The notes under the pieces: model-generated
Seen by the model: the letters and a program-made list of their open reading frames with translations, nothing else
What the model was told of the DNA's origin: nothing
Database searches by the model: none
Source: Arcuatula senhousia
Lineage: Eukaryota > Mollusca > Bivalvia > Mytilida > Mytilidae
NCBI GenBank assembly: GCA_963971305.1
Contig: OZ020306.1
Coordinates: 6,130,842 to 6,194,841 of the forward strand
DNA: 64,000 bases
Direction: 5' to 3'
Part shown: positions 1-12,334 of the stretch, one piece after another
Layout of the letters: each line of letters begins with the position of its first letter
Numbering within the stretch: position 1 is the stretch's first letter
Program-made: the position numbers and the translations under genes

Positions 1-3000
1 AGATATTTGACCTTCAGTTTTGTTCAAGAAATCTAAGTTTAATCTATGTTTTTTTACAAATGTATTAAACTTCAAGTAGCAACACATAGTTGTGGTTTTC
101 CAGAAACACTAAATGAAACATATTTACTTCCTTACATGATTGTGTATAAGTACATTTATACCTAATATATATTGCAATCGGAATGTGAATATAGTGACAC
201 CTAATGCTGATATTCTGCATTTAACATATGCTGTTAATAAGCATAATTTTTTTTGTGAGATTTAGAATCAGGCATTTATTTCTACTAAATTTTGGTTTGC
301 AAAGGCAGGAAAACAAAATGATCAACTATGGAACAGAATCCCATTCTATACCATGTTTACTGCCTTATATAATTTTATAATAACTGACTATTTTAAGACA
401 AAGATCCAGTACATAAGCAGAGTACCAATATATCTAGGAAGGCAACTACAGCCAATGAAAGCAATCCTGATAGATCCAGTACATAAGCAGAGTACCAGTA
501 AATCAGTACATCAGCAGAGAACCAGTAAATTTAGGAAGTCAACTGCAGCCAATGAAAGAAATCCTGATAAATTCAGGAAGCATTAGAATCCACAAGATCT
601 AAAACCTAAAAGTGATCAACTTTCCAATGTCATGAAATGACTAAGTAAATAGGACACAAATGTAAATCATAACATGAAATCAAATTTCTACTTATACAAA
701 TTGTATATTTAAAGATAGCAAATGTAATAAATTGTCAATGTCAATATGGGACCAATGGCCTTGTATAGGTATCACCCATAAAGCACATGGATAAATTTTA
801 CTTTGTTGTTCAACTTCTATTACATGGAATGGGACCAACAAAAAAATTAATTGAAAAATGTTGTTCAAACAGAACTTAGTAAGCTCTGCATATCTGTATT
901 GTCTTGGTGACAATATATAAGGCTTAGGCTTGACAGATGGCTGGTCGAAAGAGTTCTAGAGATTTATAATGGATATCAATAGTCTGTCTTCCCTGTTCTA
1001 TAAAGCCTTGGAATTTATGATATAACTGATCAATAGTGTTTATCTAATAACACAGTGTACTGATGTGACCGTTACTGACTTATATCCCTGAGGCATTTTA
1101 CCAAGGATTATTGTGCATTTTATGAAATTTTTCTTGTGTGTTTAATGCCATTCATTGACAAATTATTTTAATACAGATTATACAGTCATCACTAAGTTAA
1201 TTAAAGCCAACTAAAAGTAACTTCAACAAGAACAGAATTCCTGAGTCCCCTGCTGAGCGTAAAAAATTCTAAGTCGGCTTGCTAAACAGGAAGTAGATAA
1301 GTGACTATCCCACCATATGAGACCCCTACCTGAAGCTGTATACCAAATGTCAAAAGCTAAGGATTAATGATAAACTTGTAGCTGAGAAATCTGTTACAAA
1401 AAAGTGTGACAGACAGACGACTGGCATTTCGCATTGCGGCAGGGGACAAATATATCTAATAGGTTCATGCTTGTGTACATGCATGCCTAACACTTTGAAA
1501 TTACACATGTATAAGTAACAAATAAACAATTAGAGGATCTTTATGAATGGTTTTATAATTAAATGAAAACAAACAGAAAATGGATAGAATATATGAATAA
1601 AAAAAACATCATTTAAATGATCCATAAAATTAGCAATAACTGTATAAGTAATCAACACACCAAGATTGCATGTTTTTTCAGGTGGTTTCTATGATTTAAG
1701 CTCTTCACAAGATTTTTACTGTTCTAAGGAATGAAATATTATGAAACCAAGGAGAAAGTATCATAGCAAAACTAAAAACAAACAGTCCTGAATGCCATTA
1801 AAATGCCTGTCAGCAAATGACACTACCACCCTTCATGATGGATACAGATATGCTTGCTGCAATCATGTTCCTAGAATTCACATTCAGTTTTGATTATGTC
1901 TTCATTTTTTATTTTCTATGTTTATTTTTTTCCCCCACACATTCATTGTATTTCATAAAAGCCTTATCTGTTAGATTGTTAAATTCCACTGCACCGTGCC
2001 AGTCTTCAACACCGATGAAGGAGGCAATTATTTTGGCCCCACCTAATTTATAATTTTAAAAAGTTTAATTTCCTTACTGACCCTGTAAGAATTTGCAGCT
2101 TTTAAAGATCAAATTTTAACAAAAAAATATATTGTTCAGCACTCTTAGCGTGCTAAGTGTGATTTGTGCCATCCTTTCTTATAAACATGTACATGTACAT
2201 TGTAACTTTATAATTAAAGTTTTCAGGGTTTCAAAGTCTTGGTGTTCTTTGAACATCTGAGTGTATTCAAATTGTGACAGTATATAACTGTAATGTTTGT
2301 TAGGCCTTAAGAAAACTGAGATACATGTACAAGTCAATATGTGAGTGAGTGTTGGGGCTGAGGCATATGAGCCATACAGAGCAGTCAGTTTAAGACTTGA
2401 ATACATGTTCTGTACTTAACAAATGTTCCTTAATGTAAAACCCATCAATGTACAATCATGTACATGATGTACATGCTACTTACACAAGACGTACATTGGA
2501 TATGAGTGATAATCATAAAAATTGAAAACATTTGCAAAGCTTTCTACATATTCTGAATTTTCAATAAATTTACACTAAGCACAGCATGACAGACAGCAAA
2601 ATGTTGGACCCTGAATGTTGGATGCCCAATTGACTAGTCAATTGTTTTGAACACATGTAGCCCATGGAAGACTTAAAAGGCTTTTGACACATGCACTCTG
2701 GTGGACTTTCAATGCATATTCAGTGCTTGCCTTTAATTGGTAGCCAGAAGACCGGGGCTACTAAAAATTAATTTGGGCTAGTGGATTCTTTATACATGTT
2801 ATAGCTTTCCATTGTTCGGGCTAGTCCACTGTTGTACAGAGTTCAATAATTAGGGCTACTTATGGATATTTTTCAAGGAAAGGACTGTATAATTGTAAAA
2901 GAAAATGTTCACTTCATTAGATAAGTTTATAATAAGAAGATTTGATTTAGATTAATTATATGTACTTTGATCAATATCACCTATCTGTAGGTATATTTAA

Positions 3001-3999
3001 ACTTAATTTGCTCATCGAGTATCCAAGAAGCTGACACGTACAAACATGACAAATGGGACATTACAATGTTAATAGTCCGAAAGAGCAAAGACAAAACAAG
3101 TCAACACAAACAAGATAAACGAAGAAACAGACAATATAAAAACACACAAAAAACAACTGAATAGTAATGAGCAATGCAAACTCAGGTGGTAACGAGAGAG
3201 AAAAGAACAATAAACAAAAATATAACAGGGACAAATAAAGGCTTTGATCAAGATTCATTGCTTAGGAAAGGCAAATTTAAATTGTGGCAAGGTTAAACTG
3301 GTGGTACATTCTGTTCATCTAAGGTATTGAAGCAGGCATTGACAACATCACCAGGCCACTACAACCTACATGTACATGTATTACACCAGAACTTTATATA
3401 TTCTGCTAATGTAGTAAAAAATTTGGTCACCAAAAACAAAAAACATCAATTGCAATACTGCATGGACATGGGAGTGTTAGCTGACTCACCAGCATTGACA
3501 ACACAGTTTTTACATGATTTAGAATCAGGGGTCATAAAACGTATAACTGAGGCAAAAGACACCGAATCTACACTATGGGGGCATCATTCTACTTCATACG
3601 ACAGGATAGAGGGTGTCATAGCCCTTTTGGTATGCAGTATTCCGTGCGTTTTAAAGGGTATACAGTACACCAAGGTGTGATACACGGTACACGATGTTCC
3701 GAACTTTAGAGTATTCAGTATTCCAGTCTTTTTATGGTATTCTGTCCTTTTTTAAACAGTATTTGGTATTCCGGGGGCGGGGGCTGTGACACCCCCAGTA
3801 TAAGCAGGGTTGGCAAATGATGTGTACAGTTAACATTTTTCAATAGATACCCATCTTTATATACAAATTTTGTAAAAGAATGTGTTTGAGTAAAATGCAG
3901 ACAATATTTAAAGTTTGTAAAAAGGTTCTGTTTTCGTCTGAAATATTTGAGACTTCATTTCTGCACACTGGTGGACTTGGAAAACTGTAAAATACTTAC
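1..3999. other. Non-coding stretch left of the PLC gamma exon
   Basis: Probably intron 1 of the PLC gamma gene, because the exon at 4000-4177 on the minus strand ends in a splice donor facing this side. I looked on the minus strand for the next PLC gamma exon and did not see one. The stretch holds dispersed repeats: one copy of the cttcctgttt family near 1250-1440, one copy of a family with a mate near 19,440-19,560 at about 2600-2720, and short imperfect repeats of ggtattc at about 3620-3780. One open frame at 3327-3680 is listed separately. Confidence 0.5.
3327..3680 (+). other. Unassigned open frame, possible gene fragment
   Basis: An open frame of 117 codons on the plus strand. From about residue 30 to residue 95 it has a balanced, protein-like composition, with segments such as QLQYCMDMGVLADSPALTTQ, followed by repeat-like residues. 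I do not recognise the family. No convincing splice acceptor precedes it, and the PLC gamma gene lies on the opposite strand. It could be an exon of an unrecognised gene, a retrocopy remnant or chance. Low confidence as a gene. Confidence 0.2.
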
Positions 4000-4177
4000 A
4001 ACTTCCTTCAGGTTTTCCTCCCTGTGCTCTTATCCATTCAAGTTCTCTCGTTTCTATTTTCACTTGCAAAGTTCTTTTTTCAGGGCGTTTCTTTCCACCA
4101 AAGAATATTGTAACAACCAGACCCCTTTCCAAAGTTCGGAACCGGGTCCAATCATCATTTTCAAGTTCAACTGCCAT
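4000..4177 (-). CDS. Phospholipase C gamma, first coding exon (partial)
   Basis: PLC gamma hydrolyses PIP2 to IP3 and diacylglycerol at the plasma membrane downstream of receptor tyrosine kinases. The exon encodes 59 residues plus one base, starting at the ATG at 4177 and ending at a GTAAGT donor (GT at 3999-3998). It reads MAVELENDDWTRFRTLERGL and continues through KKRPEKRTLQVKIETRELEW. That register matches the start of the N-terminal PH domain of PLC gamma: the LE-G-V-T-F pattern, a basic RPE-K-T loop, then QVKLETR and a Trp. Only the start of the PH domain is present; the EF hands, X/Y core, SH2 and SH3 domains must lie to the left of the window. The family call rests on this segment alone. 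PLCG1 and PLCG2 cannot be told apart, as invertebrates usually have one gene. Confidence 0.72.
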
Positions 4178-4672
4178 TTTCTGGAACCTGTTGCTTTGTT
4201 TACTTTGAACCAGACATCAGCATTTCCGTTTTATGTCATCTTAGGATTCTCTCCTTCAGTTGAACTATTTGATCTATTCGTTATTGCACTGTCATATCAT
4301 TTTCAACTGCTATTAAATTTATAATCATTGAACGATTTATTAAATTTCAATGTTTAGATTACCTTCCGGGAACTTTAAATTCAAGGGTGATAACTGTGGG
4401 GCACCTGCTGATAATGGGAGATAACTATTGATCAATTAGACAAACTAGAGGCTCATTTGTGTCTTCATATAATAAATATTTTGTTATAGAGTTTTGGTTT
4501 TAACTTATTTTGATCTTTTATCATGCCATTATTTTTATCTAAAAATTAGTTGAAACACTTGAAATATATACATACATTTTTTAATGACAAGAAGACAATA
4601 ATATGTCCAAAACATATCTTTGGCAATCACTGAACCAGAGCTATAATTTTAAATGTAGGAAAAAAGGTCACA

Positions 4673-5149
4673 ATATATATGTTGTGTACAAGTTGCAACT
4701 TTGTACAAGTTATAACATGTACAGAAATATTGTACAGGTTGAGAAAATTTTTGACATATGTTGCTTTCATCGAGGAATTTCATGAAATTTGATGGCTAAC
4801 AAATTTTCACAATTTCTTATAATAATTTGAAAGGCAACGTCAACTTCAATTCACCAAATTCTGTAGAAAATCACTTTGTTTAAGTTCCATATGACACCAT
4901 AAAAAACCTCTTTTGCAAACAGAAGAAAGCTAACTTTAATATCTGATTGTGTCATTATCATCAGGTGTAAATGGCTAAATTTTGTTGCATCTAGTAGCCA
5001 TTGATACACATTTCTTGAAACAGTTGTTTGATAATTTTATTCCATTGTATTTACTTTGTCATATCTAATAATGTTCAGGGTATGTAATTTTTTGTCATAA
5101 CTTGTACAATATTTCTGTACATGTTGTAACTTGTACACAACATATACAT
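4673..5149. mobile_element. MITE-like element with TIRs of about 55 bp
   Basis: The left end (about 4673-4740) carries tatgttgtgtacaagtt followed by acatgtacagaaatattgta. The right end (about 5095-5149) carries the reverse complement of the same series. The inner sequence of about 350 bp has no coding capacity. This is the signature of a non-autonomous DNA transposon. The exact ends and the target duplication are uncertain. Confidence 0.6.
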
Positions 5150-5402
5150 TTATGATTTTACTTTTAAAAAATATTTTCCATTATTCTATAATATAAATTA
5201 TTCTTTAACACATTTCATTATAATCAACTAGGTGAATAAAAAAGGATATTGACCTGGCAAAGTGATATTGACCTACAAAATGGCGGGAAATGTTATGATG
5301 TTGTTTTCTGCATTTTCTACTTATTGTATTTTCTGTTTGGACTGTGCTTATTTAACACTTCAAATGCATCTTTTTGTCAGATATTGGATAATAGAATAAA
5401 AC

Positions 5403-5550
5403 AATTACTGTCTTTTGTTTTGATAAATGTGCAGTGTTATTGACTTTTGAAAAACTAAAGATATTCACCTCGCCCTTCGGGCTCAGTGAATATCTGTTTT
5501 TGCAAAAGTCAATAACACTGCACATTTACCTCAACAAAAGACAGTAATTC
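5403..5550. repeat. Long foldback with a GCCC-TTC-GGGC tip
   Basis: Two arms of about 70 bp are nearly perfect reverse complements. The left arm begins at aattactgtcttttgtt and the right arm ends at aacaaaagacagtaatt. The tip at 5472-5482 is GCCC-TTC-GGGC. It would form a long cruciform or RNA hairpin. Probably a foldback transposon end or a collapsed MITE. Confidence 0.7.
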
Positions 5551-6653
5551 ATACATGTGACGGATCCGTCATGACAAAGCTGGAGATTTTGATTTTTCTA
5601 GCTGGAGATTAGACAAAAAAGCGGGAGATTTTCAAGCCTCTTTAAGATTTCATTTCAATGTTGATTGGGGGCACTACCGTGTGCCAAATAAGTTTGGCTT
5701 CACTGATTAATCCCAAGTGTTTATACAATTATTAGGTGAATTATGACAACAAACTTTTAATTAACACCTTTTACCTGTGAAATTAACATCTGAATAATTG
5801 ACAAACCCCTAAATTACCGGAAATGTTTTATGATTGAACAATAAAATGTCTTTAGAATATAAATTTTGTCAAGTCTTGAAAAAGCGGGAGATTCCACAAA
5901 AAGTCGGGAGAACGGGAGATGGGTAAAAAAGTCGGGAGATTTTGTCTCCCGGCGGGAGAATCACATGTATGGTAATTGTATAATCTTTAATTGATTTTTT
6001 TTTTTTTAAAAATGATTAAAATTATGCATTTTCATATTTTTTGATTGATTGACAAGTCATAGAAAATGATAATACAATTTGAAATAAATATTAAATAATA
6101 AAAATATAACAAGAATACAACTAGTCTGTGCAAACTATTTAGAGTCTTCTGTTAAAATTGCCTTCAAAATAAAATCGAAAACCAATATAATTTAAAGTTT
6201 TAAAAAGCAAAAGTAAGCAAGACTAAAAAAAGCAAACTTACCTAAAAAATTATTTAATAATATTTATAAAAATTAATTATTTGTAAATAAATAATAAATT
6301 TCATCATTGTCAACAAGATCAAAAGAGTTTAGTTCAATAGAAACTTTTTTTCATTATGGTTTTTCTAAATTACGGCTTGTTATGCGAGCTGTGTCACATA
6401 CACTTATTCCACATCTCATTATTATTTTCTGTTTAATATACATTGTAACAAATTATTTCCTGTGAATTTTTCTTATCAAACTGTGACCTTTTTTCCTGTG
6501 ACTTTCTTTCTTATTACCATAATTTCATTGCCATTTTTGTTTGTTCATAATCTGATGTATATGTAAAAAAAAGTTTCATGATGATACCATGCTTTATTGT
6601 TGGCAAAGTAACTTAAACTTAATTTGGGACGAATAGGCTTGAGCATGTACTAC

Positions 6654-6987
6654 AACCCGTCCGATTTAACTATGGACTTTCGATTGAAGCGTGCAAACAC
6701 AACAATGAAAATTTACGTTGTCAAGAACAAGCCAATCGGTAACAAAACCCGCAATACGTCACAGTAAGAAAAACCAACGTCAGCCGACTATTCACCAATA
6801 TCCAATCAGATTTAAAGTTTGCACGACCCATTCATTCAATCAATGTATATTTATGTAATCAAATGTAACGATTTGTGGTTTTTGTTAACGTTTTGCTTTG
6901 TTCATGACGACGTAAATTTTCATTGTTGTGTTTGCACACTTCACTTAACGCTACAATCGAAAGTCCATAGTTAAATCGGATGGGTTG
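6654..6987. mobile_element. TA-flanked MITE, copy 1
   Basis: A 334-bp element flanked by TA on both sides (6652-6653 and 6988-6989), with ends CAACCCGTCC and its reverse complement. The TIRs continue inward through ATTTAACTATGGACTTTCGA. Inner stretches such as acaatgaaaatttacg are also inverted between the two halves, so most of the element folds back. A second copy lies at 49,058-49,383. The TA duplication suggests Tc1/mariner-type mobilisation. Confidence 0.85.
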
Positions 6988-7099
6988 TATATATGCCTCT
7001 TAAATATTTTGATAGACATGGCTCAAAAAAAAGTTTTTTAAAATGTCTAATACCGTAGTTAAAATAAAGAAATAGAGCACCTGCACATGAGAGCTAATC

Positions 7100-7830
7100 C
7101 CCTGGCCTGTTAATGGTAAACAATCTGAAAAATAAGTTGGTTACTATCCAAGATTTATCCACTGACCAAATATCATACCTCTTCAACTTGCAGTTGCTGA
7201 TATATGGACCTTAACCAAAACAATAGCCTGAATTATTCATGCAAAAAATTTAGATCAAGTTGAACATATTTTGGTTGGGATGCTGGTGACTATCCAAGAT
7301 GTACCCACTGACCTTTCACCCCCTATGAAGTGCAGTTCCCAAGTTACTGTCAAACACATGAACCATTACATACATTTGAACACATGAACATGTGACCTAA
7401 TTTTGGAACTGATGTTGGTTACTATCAAAGATGAGCCTACTGAACTAATATCATCCCTCTGCCACTTGCAGTTGCAGAGATATGGACCTGAACTGAAAAC
7501 CTACCACTTTCAGTTGCTTAGATATGGACCTTAACCAAAACTTTAACCTGAGTCATTCATGCAGAAAATGTAGGTCAAGGTGACCTAAGTTTGGAACAGA
7601 TTTTGTTTACTATCCAAGATGTTCCCAATTACCTAATATCCTCCCTTAACCGCTTGCAGTTAGTGAGATATGAACCTTTACCAATACTTTAACCTGAATT
7701 ATTAATACCGAAAATAAAGGTCAAGGTGACCTTATTTTGGTTGGGATGCTGGTGACTATTCATGATGTACCAGTTGTCCAAATATTATCCCCTATGGTGT
7801 GTAGTTCCTGAGTTATTGTAAAAAACAAGA
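7100..7830. repeat. Diverged tandem repeat region
   Basis: The phrases gttactatccaagatg, ccacttgcagttgc and aaggtcaaggtgacc recur several times with substitutions, at irregular spacing of roughly 150-230 bp. No protein-coding capacity is seen. An old, degenerate tandem array. Confidence 0.55.
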
Positions 7831-8762
7831 ACCATTAAATACATATGACCACTGTATCCCCTTCCTCAACTCTAAAGTCTGTTGGGCTCTGGAATCAAAA
7901 ACATAGGTAATCGATCCATTACAAAGCTCAAGTCATTCTTCTGTACCTGGTCCTTCGTGCAGAATTTAGGTCTCACCTAGCATCGGAAACATGCATCCTG
8001 CTTACCATCACTAGATGCAACTACCAGTACCATACCAATATGGTTGATGTGGCACTTGTTAATTAATGGGTGTGGGCCAACTGCAGTTCCAAAGCACAGT
8101 TCCTTAGTGGCCATAAGTTTAAAGAAAACCTAAGCTTCTGTAGGTAGTTTTGATTAAAACTAAAACTGAAGCACTGTCCCGTTTGCCATAGCATGCATTT
8201 GACTATACATCTTGTATGTGTAAATCTGGTAATAATATTACTTATCATTGTGGCATAAGTTACTGTATGTTGTTTTTTTTTCACCAGTGTAAAAATTTTG
8301 TGTTTTGTGTGTAAATAGGGGTTCTTTACATTCAGTGTGATGTAATTTTTCTCAGTTTGATGTCCAGATTGTTTCTTTTTTAAGGTTGTATCCAGTTCAC
8401 ACCCTGTTGGATAGTCCAATGTTATTTGCAGTACAAAGACGTGATGTTATACATATACTGTAAAACATAACACTTTCAAGTTAGCAGCTGTACCCTACCA
8501 TATCCATTATCTATTTCATATGTTTATCCAGCTGCATGCCATTCTATTATCTAGAAAATTATTGTGAATAGAATTATGTATACAGTAAAACATTTCGTCA
8601 TGAGCAGACTCCAATCAAATATGCTGTGTGGCATCTTTATGACTATCCATCTTTTACTTTCTTCAACATTTTCCCTATTTTACAGTTATATGAACTTTTC
8701 TGTACATTTTTGTACAGTTTAAGAAAAAATCCATTTGAGTTATCTTTCTTTCATCAAAATAC

Positions 8763-9420
8763 TAAAGGGATATTGTCGACGAAAAAATATTTTTTTTCAC
8801 TAACAAAAAAAGGCCAACAGACAACTTGTTTTGTCTTATTTTAATCATATGAACAACAAAAATACGGCTATGGTACCTAATCTAAAAATCAAAAAACAAT
8901 AATCACTAAATAATATTTGTAAAGCTTTACAATAATTCATATTCATGAGCTTCATCCAACCTTAAGCATGCCCTCTGTTTTTAATTTTGTTTATAAACTT
9001 TGCTTGTTCAAAATCGTGGCCAGAACACTGTATCTCGAGGCTTTAGCCAAAAAAAAACCCCAAAGTCGCCAAACAAAGAAAATAATCTTTACGACTCATA
9101 TATAATAAATGAAGATGATTTAGATATTTAACATTGAATTTCTTTAATTTTTTCACCATATTAAAGTCTTCAGGAACAAAACATCTGAGATCCCGATCTA
9201 TGGCAGCATTAAATACACTAAAATTATATCTGTCGTGACGAATGTAAGCAAATTATCAATCAACATGTTCAAAAAATTTTGAACGAAATAAACCTGGTTA
9301 ATGGCAAATTTGGTAACAAATTGATATGCAAAGTTTTCTTTTACTATATTGTGGTCAAAATGACATTAGAAAATTGGGGATGAAAAAAATGTTATTTTGG
9401 TAGACAATATGCCTTTAAAG
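8763..9420. mobile_element. Possible non-autonomous element with short TIRs
   Basis: The left side reads aagggatattgtcgacgaaa. The right side, reverse-complemented, reads aaaggcatattgtctacc. The roughly 20-bp imperfect inverted match encloses about 650 bp without genes. The ends are not firmly placed and this may be coincidence. Confidence 0.3.
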
Positions 9421-12208
9421 AGTCAGAAAAACATTTTTTTTCACTCCTTTTCTGTTTTGATTTTGCGGGAAATTCTAATTGGTCATCATTTTGTTGTGCT
9501 AAACAGTTGTAAAAAATTTAATATGAATCCCCTTAAGCATTTTCAAGTTATCATGGAGTGTTTCAAAAATCCCTTGCCACTTCATGTAACAGGGTATAAT
9601 AATGTCCTAAAGCACTGCTTTACCTTCTTCAGCAACGCAACATGTAATTAAAAGCTGCACATTTCCTTCTTTATATCTAAACAATTTTAAAGGTGAACTT
9701 AAATAATTCAACCTCAAAATCTTGTTATCTCATCTTTTTTTATACCTAGTACCAAAATGACCTGAATAATGATATATATCTTTGAATACTAAACATACAA
9801 TATATTTCATTTCGACTTTCTAGAAATAAATGCTAAGTCAAAATGTTATCCTTTCTCATTTCAATGTATAGTTTTGAGCTAAAAGTACCAAAGTTCATCA
9901 ATAGAACTGTTACAAACAAATTATCACTTTTGGGGCTTCCTTGAAAAATAATAACATTTTCACAAAAACAAAACAGGTTTAAGTTATTGATATTTATTAT
10001 ATGGATAATAGCTTTTGATGTTCTTGCTAGTTAATATAAATAGCACACTAAAACTAAAAGAAACATAACCATATAAACATAAATGGTTGTTCCAACACAT
10101 AAAAAATTCTCGGTACAGATTGCACAAAGATGTTTAAATCTCTTAAAGAGTCAATGAAAAAAAGAACAAACAGTAATCTACACCAAAATATGAAATTAAA
10201 GTGTTACATATTTATTAACATTATAGAGATGTTATATTTAGTAAATACCTTTATTTATGGATTTTCAAGGGACAGCACTAGCAAGTCTGCTATATGTTGT
10301 CACTGCATGAATAAAGGGCAACAAACTTCTGACCTCAAAATCTAATTGTTAAAAAAATTGTTACCTAAAAAAAACCCAGTAAATCTGTGAGCATATGCTC
10401 AATAGCGATACCCCCTTCCTGAAATTATGCCTTGCATATACCTAAGTTTTAGCAAACAGGAAGTAGATGATCTAGGTAAATGAAACATCTATACACCATA
10501 TGGTACTATTGACTTCAGAAAATATCAGACCTCTGCCTTATGTTGTTGCTGAGGAGGAAACAATATACCCTTTGGAGCAGGGGTATAAGTCAGTCAAAAA
10601 CAAGAAATGGCCAGATAAACTGGAAGTGACCCACAGACTTCAAAACAATTCCCATGCTTTATTGCATACTAAATCTTATTTTGCTGTGATTAATAGTAGT
10701 TGCTACCAAAATTGTTACAAAATGACATTTATTATATTATAACCCATATAAATTTTCAATGTGTAATATCCGAAACAAAAATTAAGAAATTTTTACCTAG
10801 AACTATCATCTGTCTTGCAAAAAGGAAAAATATTTTTAAAAGTTGATTGCTTAAATTTCTTAAAAGTGAACTAACCATCATGTATTTTCATGTTACATGT
10901 ATATTTCTTTGCAATTATACATTTCCTCCCCCCCCCATCATCTGGGAACAAAAATCAGTGTCTGGTTTTATAAAATCTGGGTGTCGTTTCAGAAAGCAAT
11001 GGCTAATTAATGTTCTCGTTATCCCATAAAAATTAAATGGCTTACATGCACGTCAGGCTAAAGATAACTTAATGAAATGGCATCCTGAACTTTGAGGATT
11101 TCCTCATCTTCAAATCTATTGAGTAATTCCTGTACTGAGATAGTGATTAATTTAAGGAGATACTCAAGGAAAAATATTTTATGAAACCCAGGCCTGAACT
11201 ATGACCTTAACTGATATCTGACTGGTACTGACTATCAATAAAATTTTGTAATAGGAAAAGTAGACAAACCAAACCAGTCTTAGATATATTCTGACAAACA
11301 AAACAAAATGATAACAAATCAGTGCCCAATTAAAAACATATTATTACACATTTACGTACTTATAAAAAAAGAAAATAATGAATAAAAATTATAAATGGTT
11401 GGACACTGATTTAACTTATATGTTCTATTAATGTACAATGAAACCATTACAAATAGTTAAACATAGTATAATCACACATTGTATATAAACATATGTCAGG
11501 TAAAAATTCAGCAAACAATAATGAAATGTTTGATTCCTATATCATGTAACAGTTTGATGATAAGAAGACAACACAAGCATTGATATATGTTTGCTCCTGT
11601 TTTAATAAATTATGATGTTACATAATATACTTTATGATAATATCTCCATGGTGCTGATACATACCAAATTTGAAGTGGCTATGATAAGTTGTTGAGATTT
11701 TTTTTTTTTTTTAAATTGCCTAAAGCCTGCTGTCTGACATTGTTTATAACCAGGAATTACCTGTTGCCACAACAATGTTCTATTCAAAAAACATCAAAGG
11801 CATATACATGTACTAAAAACTTATAATTTTAACAAAAGGAATACATGTGTTGTTCTGATCAAAACAAAATAATGTGTATTTAATCTTAATGACATGTTTT
11901 GGTTAATGCATTTCTGGTCTTGGGGTTTTTAATTCATTTGCATTATATTACTTACATGAATCAAACTTTTTTTTAAATTCATATGAATACTGATGCAAGA
12001 AAAAAAAAATTGGTTATTTTCTGATAATTTGGTTCTTCAGATTTTTTCAATCTATATCTTTAACTACACATATCAGATTTTCTGTGATAAAATTAACACA
12101 TACTGTATATAAAATGTGTGAACAATTGCACAAGTGGTACTAAAAAAAAATTATAATAATAAAAACATTTTACATATACTTTAAACAAAACAAAATATTA
12201 CACAAGAT

Positions 12209-12334
12209 TCAATCCTCAAATTCTTTTGATTTTTCAATGATAGTAGACAGCGTACTTAAAACCTCCCGCACTTTCACTCGGTCTGATCTACCAAATTGTT
12301 CTAAAAGTTCATCTTCCTTTGCCTTTAACATCAT
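12209..12334 (-). CDS. CDCA8: Borealin terminal exon
   Basis: Follows a strong acceptor (ttttcatttacag) and begins ATGATGTTAAAG, read through in phase 0. It encodes 41 residues, MMLKAKEDELLEQF through STIIEKSKEFED, then TGA at 12211-12209. It resembles the helical end of the borealin C-terminal dimerisation domain. The preceding intron holds the 48-bp minisatellite. Confidence 0.8.
   Translation of the reverse strand: MMLKAKEDELLEQFGRSDRVKVREVLSTLSTIIEKSKEFED

Larger units (their letters stand above)
4178..12208. other. Intergenic region, repeat-rich
   Basis: Lies between the 5' end of the PLC gamma gene and the 3' end of borealin. No exon is supported. It holds several TIR or foldback elements (listed separately), a stretch rich in gggagat around 5590-5965, diverged tandem repeats at 7100-7830, and low-complexity AT sequence. 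The open frames here are short and lack recognisable motifs. Confidence 0.6.

Noticed and set aside
8063..8419. Minus-strand frame of 118 codons
   Set aside because: Composition is that of translated non-coding DNA (rich in K, N, T, H, with no domain pattern), and there are no splice signals or neighbours that fit.
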